A DNA stretch of 64,000 nucleotides from Shimia sp. CNT1-13L.2 (lineage in GTDB: Bacteria > Pseudomonadota > Alphaproteobacteria > Rhodobacterales > Rhodobacteraceae): NCBI RefSeq assembly GCF_024331145.1, contig NZ_JANDJO010000003.1, positions 1-64,000 on the forward strand, read 5' to 3'. Shown here piece after piece: positions 51,394 through 61,152 of this stretch. The notes under the pieces are model-generated. The model was not told where the DNA came from and made no database searches. It saw only the letters and a program-made list of their open reading frames with translations. Position numbers and translations under genes: made by a program. How positions within the stretch are numbered: the first letter of the stretch is position 1; each line of letters begins with the position of its first letter.

Positions 51394-53292
51394 ATGACGT
51401 TTTCATCGGTTGAAGACTTGCAAAAGATTGAACAGGAAATGCCCTGGTCCGAGCGGGAGCTTCCCACGACTCTTTACGAGTTTCTGACCCATACTAAGGA
51501 TCGCTTCCCGAACCGTCCCGCGATCTCTTACCAGCTTCTGTCGGGGGCCAAGGACAAGGCCGAAACCCTGACCTGGGCCGAGTTGCACAGCAAGAGCGTG
51601 CAGGCGGCCAACCTGTTCCGCGATCTGGGTGTGGGCGAAAAGGACACCATCGCCTATATCCTGCCGAACGCGAACGAGACCATGTTCACGCTGTTGGGCG
51701 GCATGATCGCGGGCATCGTGAACCCGATCAACCCGCTGCTCGAGCCGGAGCAGATCGGTGCGATCCTGCGCGAAACCGATGCCAAGGTCGTGGTCACGCT
51801 GAAACCGTTCCCCAAGACCGACGTTGCCCAGAAAGTGGCCGAGGCCGTGCGCCACGCACCGCATGTGCACACCGTCCTCGAGATTGATCTCAACCGCTAT
51901 CTGACCCCGCCGAAATCCTGGATCGTGCCGCTGATCCGCCCCAAGCTCGAGGGCAAGCCGCACGCCGACTACAAGGATTTCAACAAGGAAATCGCCAGGC
52001 AGAACACCACCCTGGATTTCGCCGATTCCGATGGTGACCGGGTGGCCGCCTATTTCCACACCGGCGGCACCACGGGGATGCCGAAAGTGGCCCAGCACCT
52101 CTATTCCGGCATGATCTACAATGGCTGGCTTGGGGATCGCCTGCTGTTCACCGAAAAAGACAGCATCATGTGCCCGCTGCCGCTGTTCCACGTTTTCGCG
52201 GTACACGTCATCATGCAGGCGGCGATCTCGTCCGGCGCCCACGTGGTCTTTCCGACGCCGCAGGGCTATCGTGGGGATGGCGTTTTCGACAACTTCTGGA
52301 AGCTGATCGAACGCTGGAAAACCTCTTTCATCATCACCGTGCCCACCGCCGTTGCCGCCCTGATGCAGCGCGAGGTGGACGCCGATATCTCGACAGTGAA
52401 AACCGCCTTCTCCGGCTCTGCACCGATGCCGCTTGAATTGTTCAAACGGTTTGAGAGCACCTGTGGTGTGGACATCGTCGAAGGCTACGGCCTAACCGAG
52501 GCGACCTGCCTTGTGTCCTGCAACCCGCCCACCGGTGCCAAAAAGGTCGGGTCGGTCGGCCTGCCGTTCCCGCATACCGACGTGCGCATCTTCAAAGATA
52601 CTCCCGATGGTCCGGTGGAATGCGCCACCGATGAGGTCGGGGAAATCTGTGTCTCGAACCCGGGCGTCTATGCAGGCAACACCTATACCGAAGCCGACAA
52701 GAACGCCGATCTCTATCATCACGAGAAATACCTGCGGACCGGTGACCTCGGGCGCATTGACGAAGACGGCTATCTCTGGATCACCGGCCGGGCCAAGGAT
52801 CTCATCATTCGCGGCGGTCACAACATTGATCCCGCCGAGATCGAAGAAGCCATGCTGGCGCACCACGATGTTGCCTTCGCCGGTGCCATCGGTCAGCCGG
52901 ACGCCTACGCCGGCGAGGTGCCCTGCGTCTATGTCGAACTGGTTGAGGGCGCGAGTGTTTCGCAGGAAGAGCTTGAGAAACACGCCAAGGTCCACATCCA
53001 CGAACGCGCGGCCATGCCCAAGCACGTCGAGGTCATGCCGGAACTGCCGAAAACCGCTGTCGGCAAGATCTTCAAACCCGACCTGCGCAAATCGGCGATC
53101 ACGCGCATCTACAATGCGGCTCTTGAAAAAGAGGGTGTGCCGGCCCGCGTGACCTCGGTTCTTGATGACAAGAAGCGCGGTCTGGTGGCCCAGCTGACCA
53201 ACAACGGCGATGCCTCGGACGAGGAAGTGGGCAAGGTGCTTGGCGATTTCATCCGTCCGTGGGAATGGGCGCAGGAAAGCGAGCAGGTCTGA
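51394..53292 (+). CDS. Acyl-CoA synthetase, AMP-forming
   Basis: A 632-residue member of the ANL superfamily. The P-loop FHTGGTTGMPKVA is near 220-232, YGLTEATCLV near 364 and the adenylation core GRAKDLIIRGGHNIDP further on. Chain length and lack of a strong membrane anchor fit a soluble long- or medium-chain acyl-CoA ligase; the precise substrate is unclear. GGAGGAG eight bases before the ATG at 51394 fixes the start. The 258-base gap upstream holds the preceding terminator and a possible TTGACC -35 box near 51286. Confidence 0.88.
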   Translation: MTFSSVEDLQKIEQEMPWSERELPTTLYEFLTHTKDRFPNRPAISYQLLSGAKDKAETLTWAELHSKSVQAANLFRDLGVGEKDTIAYILPNANETMFTLLGGMIAGIVNPINPLLEPEQIGAILRETDAKVVVTLKPFPKTDVAQKVAEAVRHAPHVHTVLEIDLNRYLTPPKSWIVPLIRPKLEGKPHADYKDFNKEIARQNTTLDFADSDGDRVAAYFHTGGTTGMPKVAQHLYSGMIYNGWLGDRLLFTEKDSIMCPLPLFHVFAVHVIMQAAISSGAHVVFPTPQGYRGDGVFDNFWKLIERWKTSFIITVPTAVAALMQREVDADISTVKTAFSGSAPMPLELFKRFESTCGVDIVEGYGLTEATCLVSCNPPTGAKKVGSVGLPFPHTDVRIFKDTPDGPVECATDEVGEICVSNPGVYAGNTYTEADKNADLYHHEKYLRTGDLGRIDEDGYLWITGRAKDLIIRGGHNIDPAEIEEAMLAHHDVAFAGAIGQPDAYAGEVPCVYVELVEGASVSQEELEKHAKVHIHERAAMPKHVEVMPELPKTAVGKIFKPDLRKSAITRIYNAALEKEGVPARVTSVLDDKKRGLVAQLTNNGDASDEEVGKVLGDFIRPWEWAQESEQV

Positions 53293-53349
53293 AACACCGT
53301 GACGCGACCCCGAAAAAGGCGGGGCGCGTAACAGTTCGATGAATTTTTG

Positions 53350-53377
53350 CCGGGTGGCGGGGAGACCTGCCACCCGG
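53350..53377. terminator. Hairpin between acyl-CoA synthetase and glpD
   Basis: CCGGGTGGC and GCCACCCGG are perfect 9-bp arms with a ten-base loop, 57 bases after the acyl-CoA synthetase stop. There is no T-run; another GC-rich stem lies just upstream. It probably ends the acyl-CoA synthetase transcript. Confidence 0.6.
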
Positions 53378-53446
53378 TGTCGCTTGGGGCTTTCAAGCGA
53401 CGTGTTTGGGCGCTAACGGTTTTCCTGTTCAGGAAAGATCAGAGAC

Positions 53447-55006
53447 ATGACGGACAACTTGGATATCGTGGACATCTTCGTGATCGGTGGCGGCGTGAAT
53501 GGCACCGGCATCGCGCGTGACGCAGCGGGCCGTGGCCTGTCGGTGATGCTTGCGGAAAAGGGCGATCTGGCCTCGGCCACGTCGTCCGGTTCGACCAAGC
53601 TGTTCCACGGGGGGCTGCGCTATCTTGAGTATTTCAAGTTCCGCCTCGTGCGCGAAAGCCTGATCGAGCGCGAAGTTCTCTTGCGCGCGATGCCGCACAT
53701 CAGCTGGCCGATGCGGTTCATCCTGCCGCTGCACCCCGAGATGCGCTTTCCCGGTGGCACGCCGACGTCGCGCCTGATGAGCCTTGTCATGCCCTGGGCC
53801 AAGGGGCGGCGGCCTGCCTGGCTGATCCGTCTTGGCCTGTTCATGTACGATCATCTGGGCGGGCGCGAAATCCTGCCCGGAACGCGCTCGGTTGACCTGA
53901 CGCGGGACGAAGCAGGCGCGGTGTTGCGGCCTGAAATGCGGCGGGCCTTCGAATATTCCGATTGCTGGGTGGATGATGCCCGCCTTGTGGTGCTGAATGC
54001 TCGCGATGCCGAGGCGCGCGGCGCGGCGATCCATGTCCAGACCGAGGTGATCCGCGCCGAACGGGCAGGGGACCTGTGGCAGGTCACCCTGCGCGGCGCC
54101 TCTGGGGAGCGCGTGGTTCAGGCCCGTGCCCTTGTGAACGCGGCGGGGCCGTGGGTGGGCGACGTGATCAAGGGGGTTGTTGGCACCCAAAGTCGCGAGG
54201 GCGTTACCCTTGTGCGCGGCAGCCATATCATCGTGCCCAGGATGTTCGATCACGATCGCGCTTACTTCCTTCAGGGCAGCGACGGGCGGATCATCTTTGC
54301 CATCCCCTACGAGCAGGACTTCACCCTGATCGGCACCACAGATGAACCGCATACAGATCCCGATACGCCGCCGCGCTGTACGGACGCCGAGCGCGACTAT
54401 CTGATTGATTTCGCGGCCCAGTATTTCAAGCAACCGATCACTCCCGACGATGTGGTCTGGACCTATTCGGGGGTGCGCCCGCTCTATGACGACGGGGCAA
54501 GTTCGGCCACGGCGGCGACCCGCGACTATGTTCTGACGCTGGACGAGGGTGGTGCGCCGCTCCTGAATGTCTTTGGTGGCAAGATCACCACCTATCGCAA
54601 ACTGGCCGAAGCCGCGCTGGCGCGGCTGGTGCCGCATTTCCCGCAAGCGAGACCCGACTGGACGGCGGGCGTGGCCCTGCCGGGGGGGGACTTTGCGGTG
54701 GGTGATGTCGCCACGCTGACCGCCCGCTTGCAGGATGACTATACGTTTCTGAGCGCGCCTTGGGCGGCCCGTCTCATCCGGCTTTATGGCCGTGACGCTT
54801 GGGAGGTTCTGGGCGCGGCGGCCACGGTTGAAGACCTTGGCCAGCATTTCGGAGACACCCTCTACGAGGCCGAACTGCGCTGGATGAAGGCGCGCGAGTT
54901 TGCCACCAAGGGCGACGATGCGCTGTGGCGGCGCTCCAAGCTCGGCCTGCGCCTCTCCGAGGCGGAACGCGATGCGGTCGGGGCGTGGTTTACGCTGCAA
55001 AACTGA
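53447..55006 (+). CDS. glpD: Glycerol-3-phosphate dehydrogenase GlpD
   Basis: A 519-residue FAD-dependent, membrane-associated dehydrogenase that oxidises glycerol-3-phosphate to dihydroxyacetone phosphate and passes electrons to quinone. The dinucleotide motif IGGGVNGTGIARDAAGRG is at 13-30, then SSGSTKLFHGGLRYLEYF, the GlpD signature. Length matches the family. AGGAAAGATCAGAGAC precedes the ATG. It precedes glpK, 71 bases away, in the glycerol catabolic order. Confidence 0.95.
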   Translation: MTDNLDIVDIFVIGGGVNGTGIARDAAGRGLSVMLAEKGDLASATSSGSTKLFHGGLRYLEYFKFRLVRESLIEREVLLRAMPHISWPMRFILPLHPEMRFPGGTPTSRLMSLVMPWAKGRRPAWLIRLGLFMYDHLGGREILPGTRSVDLTRDEAGAVLRPEMRRAFEYSDCWVDDARLVVLNARDAEARGAAIHVQTEVIRAERAGDLWQVTLRGASGERVVQARALVNAAGPWVGDVIKGVVGTQSREGVTLVRGSHIIVPRMFDHDRAYFLQGSDGRIIFAIPYEQDFTLIGTTDEPHTDPDTPPRCTDAERDYLIDFAAQYFKQPITPDDVVWTYSGVRPLYDDGASSATAATRDYVLTLDEGGAPLLNVFGGKITTYRKLAEAALARLVPHFPQARPDWTAGVALPGGDFAVGDVATLTARLQDDYTFLSAPWAARLIRLYGRDAWEVLGAAATVEDLGQHFGDTLYEAELRWMKAREFATKGDDALWRRSKLGLRLSEAERDAVGAWFTLQN

Positions 55007-55041
55007 TTGGCAAGCCGGGGATTTGCAGCCAATCTGGCACC

Positions 55042-55074
55042 TACGCAATACCACCATGATACCGACGTGATACC
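55042..55074. repeat. Three-unit 11-bp-period repeat (copy B)
   Basis: TACGCAATACC, ACCATGATACC and GACGTGATACC lie in tandem and are followed by GACATG, whose ATG is the glpK start. The order and sequence match copy A at 24045-24077 read from the opposite strand, with the strongest identity in the first and third units. Confidence 0.75.
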
Positions 55075-55077
55075 GAC

Positions 55078-56562
55078 ATGACTTTTGTGCTTGCCATCGA
55101 CCAGGGCACCACCTCTTCCCGCGCCATTGTGTTCGACGCCGACATGCAGATCGTCGCCACCGCACAAGAGGAGTTCGCCCAGCATTTTCCAAGCTCCGGC
55201 TGGGTGGAACATGACCCCGAGGATATCTGGAACACCGTGGTCTCGACCTGTCGGCAAGCCATTGAGACGGCAGGGATTTCCGCCTCTGACATCGTGTCGA
55301 TCGGCATCACCAACCAGCGCGAGACCACCCTTGTCTGGGATCGCACCACCGGCCAGCCGATCCACAATGCCATTGTCTGGCAAGACCGCCGCACCGCAGA
55401 TTTCTGCCGTGATCTCAAGGAGCTGGGGCATGAAGCCAAAGTCTCCGCCACCACCGGCCTCCTGCTTGATCCCTATTTCTCCGGCACCAAACTACGCTGG
55501 CTGCTCGACAATGTCGAAGGTGCCCGCCAGAGGGCCGAGGCGGGTGAGTTGCTGTTCGGCACGGTCGACAGTTTCCTGATCTGGCGTCTGACCCGCGGCA
55601 AGACCCACGCCACCGACGCCACCAATGCCTCGCGCACCATGCTTTATGACATCCACGCCGGCGGCTGGAGCTCCGAGATGTGCGAGATGCTGGATGTGCC
55701 GATGGGAATGCTGCCGCAAGTCTTTGATTGTGCAGCAGATTATGGTGTGAGCGATGCCGCCATCCTTGGGGCGGAAATTCCGATCATGGGCGTCGCCGGC
55801 GACCAGCAAGCCGCCACCATCGGGCAGGCCTGTTTTGCGCCGGGCATGATGAAATCTACCTATGGCACCGGCTGTTTCGCCCTGTTGAACACCGGCGATA
55901 CGGCGGTGGCGTCCAAGAATCGCCTGCTGACCACGGTGGCCTACCAACTGGACGGAAAACCCACCTATGCCCTTGAAGGTGCTATCTTTATTGCCGGTGC
56001 GGTGGTGCAGTGGCTGCGCGATGGACTGAAGATCATCGAGACCGCCAGCGAGACGCAGGCCCTTGCCGAGGCCAGCGACAGGGAGCAGTCACTGATCATG
56101 GTGCCCGCCTTTACCGGCCTTGGTGCGCCGTATTGGGCGCCCGATTGCCGTGGGGCTGTTTTCGGCCTGACCCGAAACTCCGGCCCCGCCGAATTCGCCC
56201 GCGCTGCGCTGGAAAGCGTCGGTTTCCAGACCCGTGATCTGATCGAGGCGATGATTGCCGACATGAGCGGCGCACCGGATACCGTCTTGCGCGTCGACGG
56301 GGGCATGACGGCGAGCGATTGGACGATGCAGTTCCTCTCCGACATCATCGGCGCGCCGGTCGACCGTCCGACGGTTTTCGAAAGTACCGCGATGGGGGCG
56401 GCATGGCTTGCCGGTATGCGGGCCGGTATCTATCCGGATATGCAGGGTTTTTCCGAAACCTGGGCGCGTGATCGCCGTTTTCAGCCCGCGATGACACCGG
56501 AAGACCGCGCGCATCGCTATGACGGCTGGAAACGCGCCGTTGCGGCCACGTTGGCGGTTTAG
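55078..56562 (+). CDS. glpK: Glycerol kinase GlpK
   Basis: A 494-residue FGGY-family kinase that phosphorylates glycerol. The ATP motif [13 protein letters not shown] is at 7-19; [14 protein letters not shown] and the C-terminal [17 protein letters not shown] segment are classic GlpK. No Shine-Dalgarno sequence is visible; an 11-bp-period repeat abuts the ATG directly. Its stop overlaps the stop of the convergent glycerate kinase gene by four bases. Confidence 0.96.
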   Translation: MTFVLAIDQGTTSSRAIVFDADMQIVATAQEEFAQHFPSSGWVEHDPEDIWNTVVSTCRQAIETAGISASDIVSIGITNQRETTLVWDRTTGQPIHNAIVWQDRRTADFCRDLKELGHEAKVSATTGLLLDPYFSGTKLRWLLDNVEGARQRAEAGELLFGTVDSFLIWRLTRGKTHATDATNASRTMLYDIHAGGWSSEMCEMLDVPMGMLPQVFDCAADYGVSDAAILGAEIPIMGVAGDQQAATIGQACFAPGMMKSTYGTGCFALLNTGDTAVASKNRLLTTVAYQLDGKPTYALEGAIFIAGAVVQWLRDGLKIIETASETQALAEASDREQSLIMVPAFTGLGAPYWAPDCRGAVFGLTRNSGPAEFARAALESVGFQTRDLIEAMIADMSGAPDTVLRVDGGMTASDWTMQFLSDIIGAPVDRPTVFESTAMGAAWLAGMRAGIYPDMQGFSETWARDRRFQPAMTPEDRAHRYDGWKRAVAATLAV

Positions 56563-57677
56563 TCCCGGATCGCGATCACCAGATCCATCACGTTGGTGCC
56601 GGTCGGGCCGGAGGTGAACAGCGCCCCGTGCTGTTCGAGGAACCGTCCGCTGTCTGCCTGTCGCAGATAGCGATCTCCGTCTTCGCGCCAGGTTGCCCCG
56701 GTGATGATCCCGCCTGCCGCAGCCGTTGGCCCGTCGGTGCCATCGGTCCCGGCAACCAGAACAGTCAGGCCAACCACGCCTGATACCTCGCGGGCCAGCG
56801 CCAGCGCCAACGCCTGATTGCGACCGCCTTGACCGGGGTCCGGCGGCAGGACGACTGTCGGCTCACCGCCCCAGATGTGCACACCCGAGGGCGCATCACG
56901 CAGGTAGTGTCCGATCTCTTCGGCCAGTGCGAAGACATCGGCATAAAGGGTTTCCTTGTCCGACAGCACGTTCAGCCCGAGGCCGGTTGCCTTTTCCGCC
57001 GCCGCCGCGCGGGCGATGCCGTTCGAGGCAACGATGAAGGGATCAAAGGAAAACCGATAGAATTCAGGCGCATCGCCGATGCCCGACCCGATGACCGACA
57101 GCGCGTCGCCCTCGACGTCCGAGATTGCCAGAGTGGTGACAAGGGCCCCGTTGAAGTTCGCGAGCAGCTTGCCGCCCTTGATCTGCGAAAGCTCTTTGCG
57201 GCGTGCGTTCATCGCATGAATGTCGAGCCCCTGTGACAGGAGGCGCGTGTTCTCGGTTTGCAGCGCGGCCAGCGAGAGGCCGTCCTCGGGCAGTTCCGCC
57301 AGCGCCGATGCCCCGCCAGAGACCAGCACCAGAAGGTGGGCCTCTTCCGGCAGGTCGCGGACGGCGGCCAGCAAGGCATGACCAGCAATCAGCGAGTTTT
57401 CATCCGGCACCGGATGGGCCGCCTCAATGATCCGGGCCGAGGGGGGCAGGGGCTCTGCGTGATCATACTTGGTGACCACAAGCGCCGGAATATCGCCACC
57501 GAACACCTCGAACGCCCCCGCGGCCATGGCGCAGGCGGCTTTGCCCACGGCAATGATATGATCCGGCCGCGCCACCTGTTCCGCCAGAAGCGCACGTTTC
57601 ACGGCCTCGGTGCCGCGCACCGCGTTCACACCGTGCCACCAGATATCCTGGGCCTGCTGCCGGGCAATCTCGCTCAT
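56559..57677 (-). CDS. Glycerate 2-kinase (DUF4147/MOFRL family)
   Basis: A 372-residue kinase of the GckA/TtuD type, which phosphorylates D-glycerate to 2-phosphoglycerate. The N-terminal DUF4147 part has [12 protein letters not shown] and [11 protein letters not shown]; the C-terminal MOFRL part has [19 protein letters not shown] and [19 protein letters not shown] precedes the ATG. A LacI-type operator-like palindrome lies 17 bases upstream. Convergent with glpK; it would feed glycerate from serine or hydroxypyruvate into glycolysis. Confidence 0.9.
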   Translation of the reverse strand: MSEIARQQAQDIWWHGVNAVRGTEAVKRALLAEQVARPDHIIAVGKAACAMAAGAFEVFGGDIPALVVTKYDHAEPLPPSARIIEAAHPVPDENSLIAGHALLAAVRDLPEEAHLLVLVSGGASALAELPEDGLSLAALQTENTRLLSQGLDIHAMNARRKELSQIKGGKLLANFNGALVTTLAISDVEGDALSVIGSGIGDAPEFYRFSFDPFIVASNGIARAAAAEKATGLGLNVLSDKETLYADVFALAEEIGHYLRDAPSGVHIWGGEPTVVLPPDPGQGGRNQALALALAREVSGVVGLTVLVAGTDGTDGPTAAAGGIITGATWREDGDRYLRQADSGRFLEQHGALFTSGPTGTNVMDLVIAIRD

Positions 57678-57693
57678 CCGTGTCTCCTCTCAC

Positions 57694-57709
57694 ACGTTAA
57701 CGCTAACGT
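57694..57709. promoter_or_regulatory. LacI-type operator-like palindrome upstream of glycerate kinase
   Basis: ACGTTAACGCTAACGT is an inverted repeat with perfect 6-bp arms (ACGTTA and TAACGT) and a CG at its centre, as is common for LacI-family operators. It is 17 bases from the glycerate kinase start and about 92 from the PhnA-like gene. No LacI-family gene is in the window. Confidence 0.55.
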
Positions 57710-57800
57710 CGCTTCATATCCTGTTCCCGCACCAGAGGAAAGCTCTGGACGGGGGCAGGGGGCAGGGCCATAAGCGGGGCAAACACGCAAGGATCACCTC

Positions 57801-58322
57801 ATGTCAGACCAATGCGCCCTTTGCGGGGCAGTTGACGGGATCGCGCCCCATGTTGTCGCGCCCAAAACGGAAGAAATTGCGCTTTGCGCGACATGTTTGG
57901 CCGGTGTCGAAGGAACGCTCGAAGACGCGCCGCACTGGCAATGCCTGCACGACGCCATCTGGAGCACGGAACCTGCGGTGCAGGTGGTGGCATGGCGTCT
58001 GTTGAACGCATTGACGGCGGCACCCTGGGCGCGTGACCTTCTGGATATTGCCTATCTTGAACCCGATGTCCTGGCCTGGGCCGAAGCAGGCCTGCCCGAT
58101 CCGGACGCTCTCACGCACCGCGATAGCAACGGCGCGGTGCTGGCGGGCGGCGATACGGTCGTGCTGATCAAGGATCTGCCGGTCAAGGGTGCGGGCTTTA
58201 CCGCCAAGCGCGGGACGGCGGTGCGCAACATCTCGCTCGTGGCGGACAATGCCGAACACATTGAAGGCCGCGTCGAAGGCCAGCGGATCGTGATCCTCAC
58301 CAAGTTTGTCAAGAAATCCTGA
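57801..58322 (+). CDS. PhnA/YjdM-like zinc-ribbon protein
   Basis: A 173-residue protein. The N-terminal zinc ribbon uses C5/C8 (CALCGAVDG) and C29/C32 (CATCLAG). The C-terminal part has the PhnA domain with GGDTVVLIKDLPVKGAGFTAKRG and an all-beta end (IEGRVEGQRIVILTKFVKK). Despite the name, the role in phosphonate metabolism is unproven. AAGGA precedes the ATG. It is convergent with dtd, three bases away. Confidence 0.88.
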   Translation: MSDQCALCGAVDGIAPHVVAPKTEEIALCATCLAGVEGTLEDAPHWQCLHDAIWSTEPAVQVVAWRLLNALTAAPWARDLLDIAYLEPDVLAWAEAGLPDPDALTHRDSNGAVLAGGDTVVLIKDLPVKGAGFTAKRGTAVRNISLVADNAEHIEGRVEGQRIVILTKFVKKS

Positions 58323-58325
58323 CGG

Positions 58326-58769
58326 TTAGCTGTCGGTATCCATCCAGATCGTGACCGGGCCGTCGTTCAGCAGGCGCACCTTCATGTCTGCCCCGAACCG
58401 GCCCTTCGCGGTGGGCAACCCTTCGGACGCAATGCGATCTGCGAAGTATTCGTAAAGCCGTTCGCCCTCAGCAGGGGCGGCGGCGGTCGAGAACCCGGGA
58501 CGGTTGCCGCTGCGGGTGTCGGCGGCAAGGGTGAACTGCGAGACCACAAGCACGCTGCCGCCAGTATCGCGGACCGATTTGTTCATTTTGCCCGCGTCAT
58601 CCTGAAAGATGCGCAGCTTGGCGATCTTGGCCGCGAGCTTGTCGGCCTGTGCCTCGCCATCGCCCTGCATCGCGCAAATCAGAACCAGAAGGCCTTGGCC
58701 AATCTCTCCGACAACCTCGCCCTCTACGGTGACCGAGGCTTCGCTGACACGTTGGATAAGGGCTCTCAT
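58326..58769 (-). CDS. dtd: D-aminoacyl-tRNA deacylase Dtd
   Basis: A 147-residue enzyme that removes D-amino acids (and glycine from mischarged tRNA-Ala). It carries the family motifs [17 protein letters not shown] and [10 protein letters not shown], and the N-terminal [18 protein letters not shown]. The length is standard. Its ATG overlaps the stop of the sugar kinase gene as ATGA, so the two are coupled. Confidence 0.96.
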   Translation of the reverse strand: MRALIQRVSEASVTVEGEVVGEIGQGLLVLICAMQGDGEAQADKLAAKIAKLRIFQDDAGKMNKSVRDTGGSVLVVSQFTLAADTRSGNRPGFSTAAAPAEGERLYEYFADRIASEGLPTAKGRFGADMKVRLLNDGPVTIWMDTDS

Positions 58770-59674
58770 GCGAGGTCTTTCTTGGTTGGCGGGGTGGCCC
58801 CGGCGCGGGTGACGGAATAGGTGGCCGCGCGAATGCCATAGGCCAGCGCACGGTTCAAGGTGCCCATGTCTGTCCGAGCGAGCTGCGCCGGCGTGGTGAT
58901 GCCCTGTTCGAACAATGAGGCCAGAAGACCCGCCACCAAAGTGTCTCCGGCACCGACGCTGTCGACAACCTCGACCGGCGAGGTGGGGATATGCTGTGCT
59001 CCGTGGCGCGAATAAAGCGTGGCGCCCTGTGCGCCATGACTGTGGATCACCAGTGCGGCACGGCCAGTCAGCAGGTGTTCCGGCGGATCGGGGTGCAGCC
59101 AGTCGATGTCTTCATCCGACAGCTTGATGATGTCCGCCATCGCCATCATGCGCTGTAACCGTTCCCGATAGCCGGCTTCCTCCTCCCCTATGAGGGCAGG
59201 GCGGATGTTCGGGTCGATCAGGATCAGGCGATCGTGGCCCGCCATCTGCATCAGCGCCTCAAAGGCCCCGGCAGCAGGGCGATGGATCAGGCTGATCCCC
59301 CCGAAAACCAGCGCCTGAACGCCGGTTAGGTCGGGGAGCATGGTCACCGCGAGGGACCGTCCGGCGCTGTCGGTGTCAAAAAACGAAAACCCCTGACTTT
59401 CTCCGGCAGGGTGCACAAAGGCCAGCGTTGATGGCTGCGCGACGGGGGAAATGCGCGACAGGTCAACGCCTTCGCGTTGCATCTCCTGCATCAGGAACTG
59501 CCCGAAGGTGTCGTTCGACATCCCGCCGAAAAAGCCAACGCTCTGGCCAAGTCGCGAAAGGGCGATTGCACAGTTGACCGCCGCGCCCCCAGTCACGGGG
59601 CGGAAGCCGGATGCACCATCCGCCAGTTCGGCTGACAGCATGTCGATCACGGCTTCGCCGCAGGTCAGGATCAT
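58766..59674 (-). CDS. PfkB-family carbohydrate kinase (fructokinase-like)
   Basis: A 302-residue ribokinase/PfkB-family kinase. The first signature covers [20 protein letters not shown]; the second, with the catalytic Asp, reads [16 protein letters not shown] near residue 250. It is similar to fructokinases, but the sugar cannot be assigned. The ATG at 59674 gives [13 protein letters not shown], a normal family start; the frame is open upstream into the thioesterase gene, which is rejected. It is 13 bases downstream of that gene and overlaps dtd. Confidence 0.9.
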   Translation of the reverse strand: MILTCGEAVIDMLSAELADGASGFRPVTGGAAVNCAIALSRLGQSVGFFGGMSNDTFGQFLMQEMQREGVDLSRISPVAQPSTLAFVHPAGESQGFSFFDTDSAGRSLAVTMLPDLTGVQALVFGGISLIHRPAAGAFEALMQMAGHDRLILIDPNIRPALIGEEEAGYRERLQRMMAMADIIKLSDEDIDWLHPDPPEHLLTGRAALVIHSHGAQGATLYSRHGAQHIPTSPVEVVDSVGAGDTLVAGLLASLFEQGITTPAQLARTDMGTLNRALAYGIRAATYSVTRAGATPPTKKDLA

Positions 59675-59687
59675 GGCAGGGCTTTCG

Positions 59688-60185
59688 TCAGGCGCGTTTC
59701 GGTCCGTCCATGATGATACAGGTGGTCGAGCCGGTCGCATAGAGGCGACCATCGTCTGCGCCAATGATTTCACCGTCGGAAATCCCGGTCGAGCGGCCGG
59801 AGTGATGCACCGTCCCCACCGCATGTACCCGCGTGCCAAGGGGGATCGGGCGGATGATGTTGATCTTGTATTCCAGCGTTGTGTAAATCTGACCCGCTTT
59901 CAGCTTGGTCTGAACCGCGCAGGCCATGCAGCTGTCCAGGATCGTGCCATACCAGCCGCCATGAACCGTGCCGATGGGGTTCATCACCTTGAATTCCGGC
60001 ACGCCTTCGAAAATGGCCTTCCCGTCTTCGACGTGGTGCAGGCGAAAACCGAGGGTCTGGCCAATCGGTGGGGCGGCGAACTTGCCATCCAGAATGCCTT
60101 GCATGAACTCGAGCCCGGTACAGTCCAGGATGTCGTCCATCGTGGCAAGCTGGTCGGGGGATGTGGCAAAGAAATGGTTGGACAT
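59688..60185 (-). CDS. PaaI-type hotdog thioesterase
   Basis: A 165-residue single-hotdog thioesterase. The catalytic region is NPIGTVHGGWYGTILDSCM with the HGG loop, followed by YTTLEYKINIIRPIPLGTRV, typical of PaaI-like acyl-CoA thioesterases. Its ribosome-binding site AGGAGG lies inside a long hairpin directly before the ATG, so translation is probably restrained. It follows metF on the same strand, separated by 73 bases. Confidence 0.88.
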   Translation of the reverse strand: MSNHFFATSPDQLATMDDILDCTGLEFMQGILDGKFAAPPIGQTLGFRLHHVEDGKAIFEGVPEFKVMNPIGTVHGGWYGTILDSCMACAVQTKLKAGQIYTTLEYKINIIRPIPLGTRVHAVGTVHHSGRSTGISDGEIIGADDGRLYATGSTTCIIMDGPKRA

Positions 60186-60187
60186 GG

Positions 60188-60225
60188 TTGCGGCCTCCTG
60201 AGTCTCCTCTCTCAGAAGGCCGCAA
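60188..60225 (-). promoter_or_regulatory. Strong RNA hairpin that sequesters the thioesterase Shine-Dalgarno
   Basis: On the minus strand, TTGCGGCCT pairs with AGGCCGCAA, a U:G wobble continues the helix, and CTGAG pairs with CTCAG, closing an eight-base loop AGAGGAGA. That is 15 continuous base pairs. The 3' arm contains CAGGAGG, the only good Shine-Dalgarno for the thioesterase ATG two bases on. There is no T-run, so it does not look like a terminator. Confidence 0.75.
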
Positions 60226-60258
60226 TTTGCGGGCCGCTACAAGCGGTCCGGCGGGGAT

Positions 60259-61125
60259 TTACGCAACGTTCTCAAGCGTGATCTGCGGGGTGATCCCCAG
60301 GGCAAAGCACACGTCGCGGGTCAGTTCGGGGCGGTTCAGCGTGTAGAAGTGCAGCGACTCCACACCTTCATCCAGCAGGTCCGAGCACAGTTCGGTGCAA
60401 AGCGCGGTTGCCAGAAGGTCCTGACGGTTGTCACGTTCGGCCTTGGCAAAGGCATTGTCGAGCCAGGCCGGGATCTCCGTGCCACAGCGTTTGGCAAAGT
60501 TGCGCGCGCCTTTCCAGTTCTCGATCGGCAGGATGCCGGGGATGATCGGCGCGTCGATGCCAGCCTTGGCACAGGCGTCACGGAAGCGCAGGAAGGTGTC
60601 GGGCTCAAAGAAGAACTGGGTGATGGCTTCCGAGGCACCGGCGTCGATCTTGCGCTTGAGCCAGTCGATGTCAGCCTGCGCGCTGGCAGCTTCGGGGTGT
60701 TTGTCGGGATAGGCCCCCACGCGGATGTTGAACTTGCCCGTCTCGGCAAGGGCTTCGATCAGTTCGACCGAGTTCGCGAAGCCCTCGGGGTGGGGTTCGA
60801 AGTTGGCGCTGCCCTTGGGCGGATCGCCCCGCAGGGCAACCAGTTCGGAAACACCGGCGGCGGCAAAGTCGTTGGCGATGCGCAGGGTTTCCTCGCGGGT
60901 GGCGTTCACGCAGGTCAGGTGCGCCGCAACATTCAGGCCGCTGGATTTGTGCAGGGTTGCCACCGCATCGCGGGTCAGATCGCGGGTGGTACCACCGGCG
61001 CCATAGGTGACCGACACAAAGCGCGGGTCCATCGGTGCCAGAGTCTGAACGGTATCCCAAAGACGAAACGAGGCCTCAAGGTTCTGAGGCGGGAAGAATT
61101 CGAAGGATATTGCAGGTGCGGTCAT
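60259..61125 (-). CDS. metF: 5,10-methylenetetrahydrofolate reductase MetF
   Basis: A 288-residue FAD-dependent reductase that makes 5-methyltetrahydrofolate for methionine synthesis. The N-terminus AISFEFFPPQNLEASFRLW and the LTCVNATREETLRIANDF, LRGDPPKGS and ITQFFFEPDTFLRF segments are diagnostic. I chose the ATG at 61125; the longer open frame is not conserved. It is divergent from a LysR-family gene with 91 bases between, the classic metF-metR arrangement. B12-dependent methionine synthase would use its product, but metH is not in the window. Confidence 0.95.
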   Translation of the reverse strand: MTAPAISFEFFPPQNLEASFRLWDTVQTLAPMDPRFVSVTYGAGGTTRDLTRDAVATLHKSSGLNVAAHLTCVNATREETLRIANDFAAAGVSELVALRGDPPKGSANFEPHPEGFANSVELIEALAETGKFNIRVGAYPDKHPEAASAQADIDWLKRKIDAGASEAITQFFFEPDTFLRFRDACAKAGIDAPIIPGILPIENWKGARNFAKRCGTEIPAWLDNAFAKAERDNRQDLLATALCTELCSDLLDEGVESLHFYTLNRPELTRDVCFALGITPQITLENVA

Positions 61126-61152
61126 GATCTCTGGTCCAATCTTGCTGTTGCA

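Noticed and set aside
52570-52590. A further ATACCGACGTG-like match inside the acyl-CoA synthetase gene
   Set aside because: Single unit within a well-conserved coding stretch and without the 11-bp tandem pattern.
53429-55192. A 587-codon open frame opposite glpD
   Set aside because: Antisense to glpD; lacks any family motif or ribosome-binding site.
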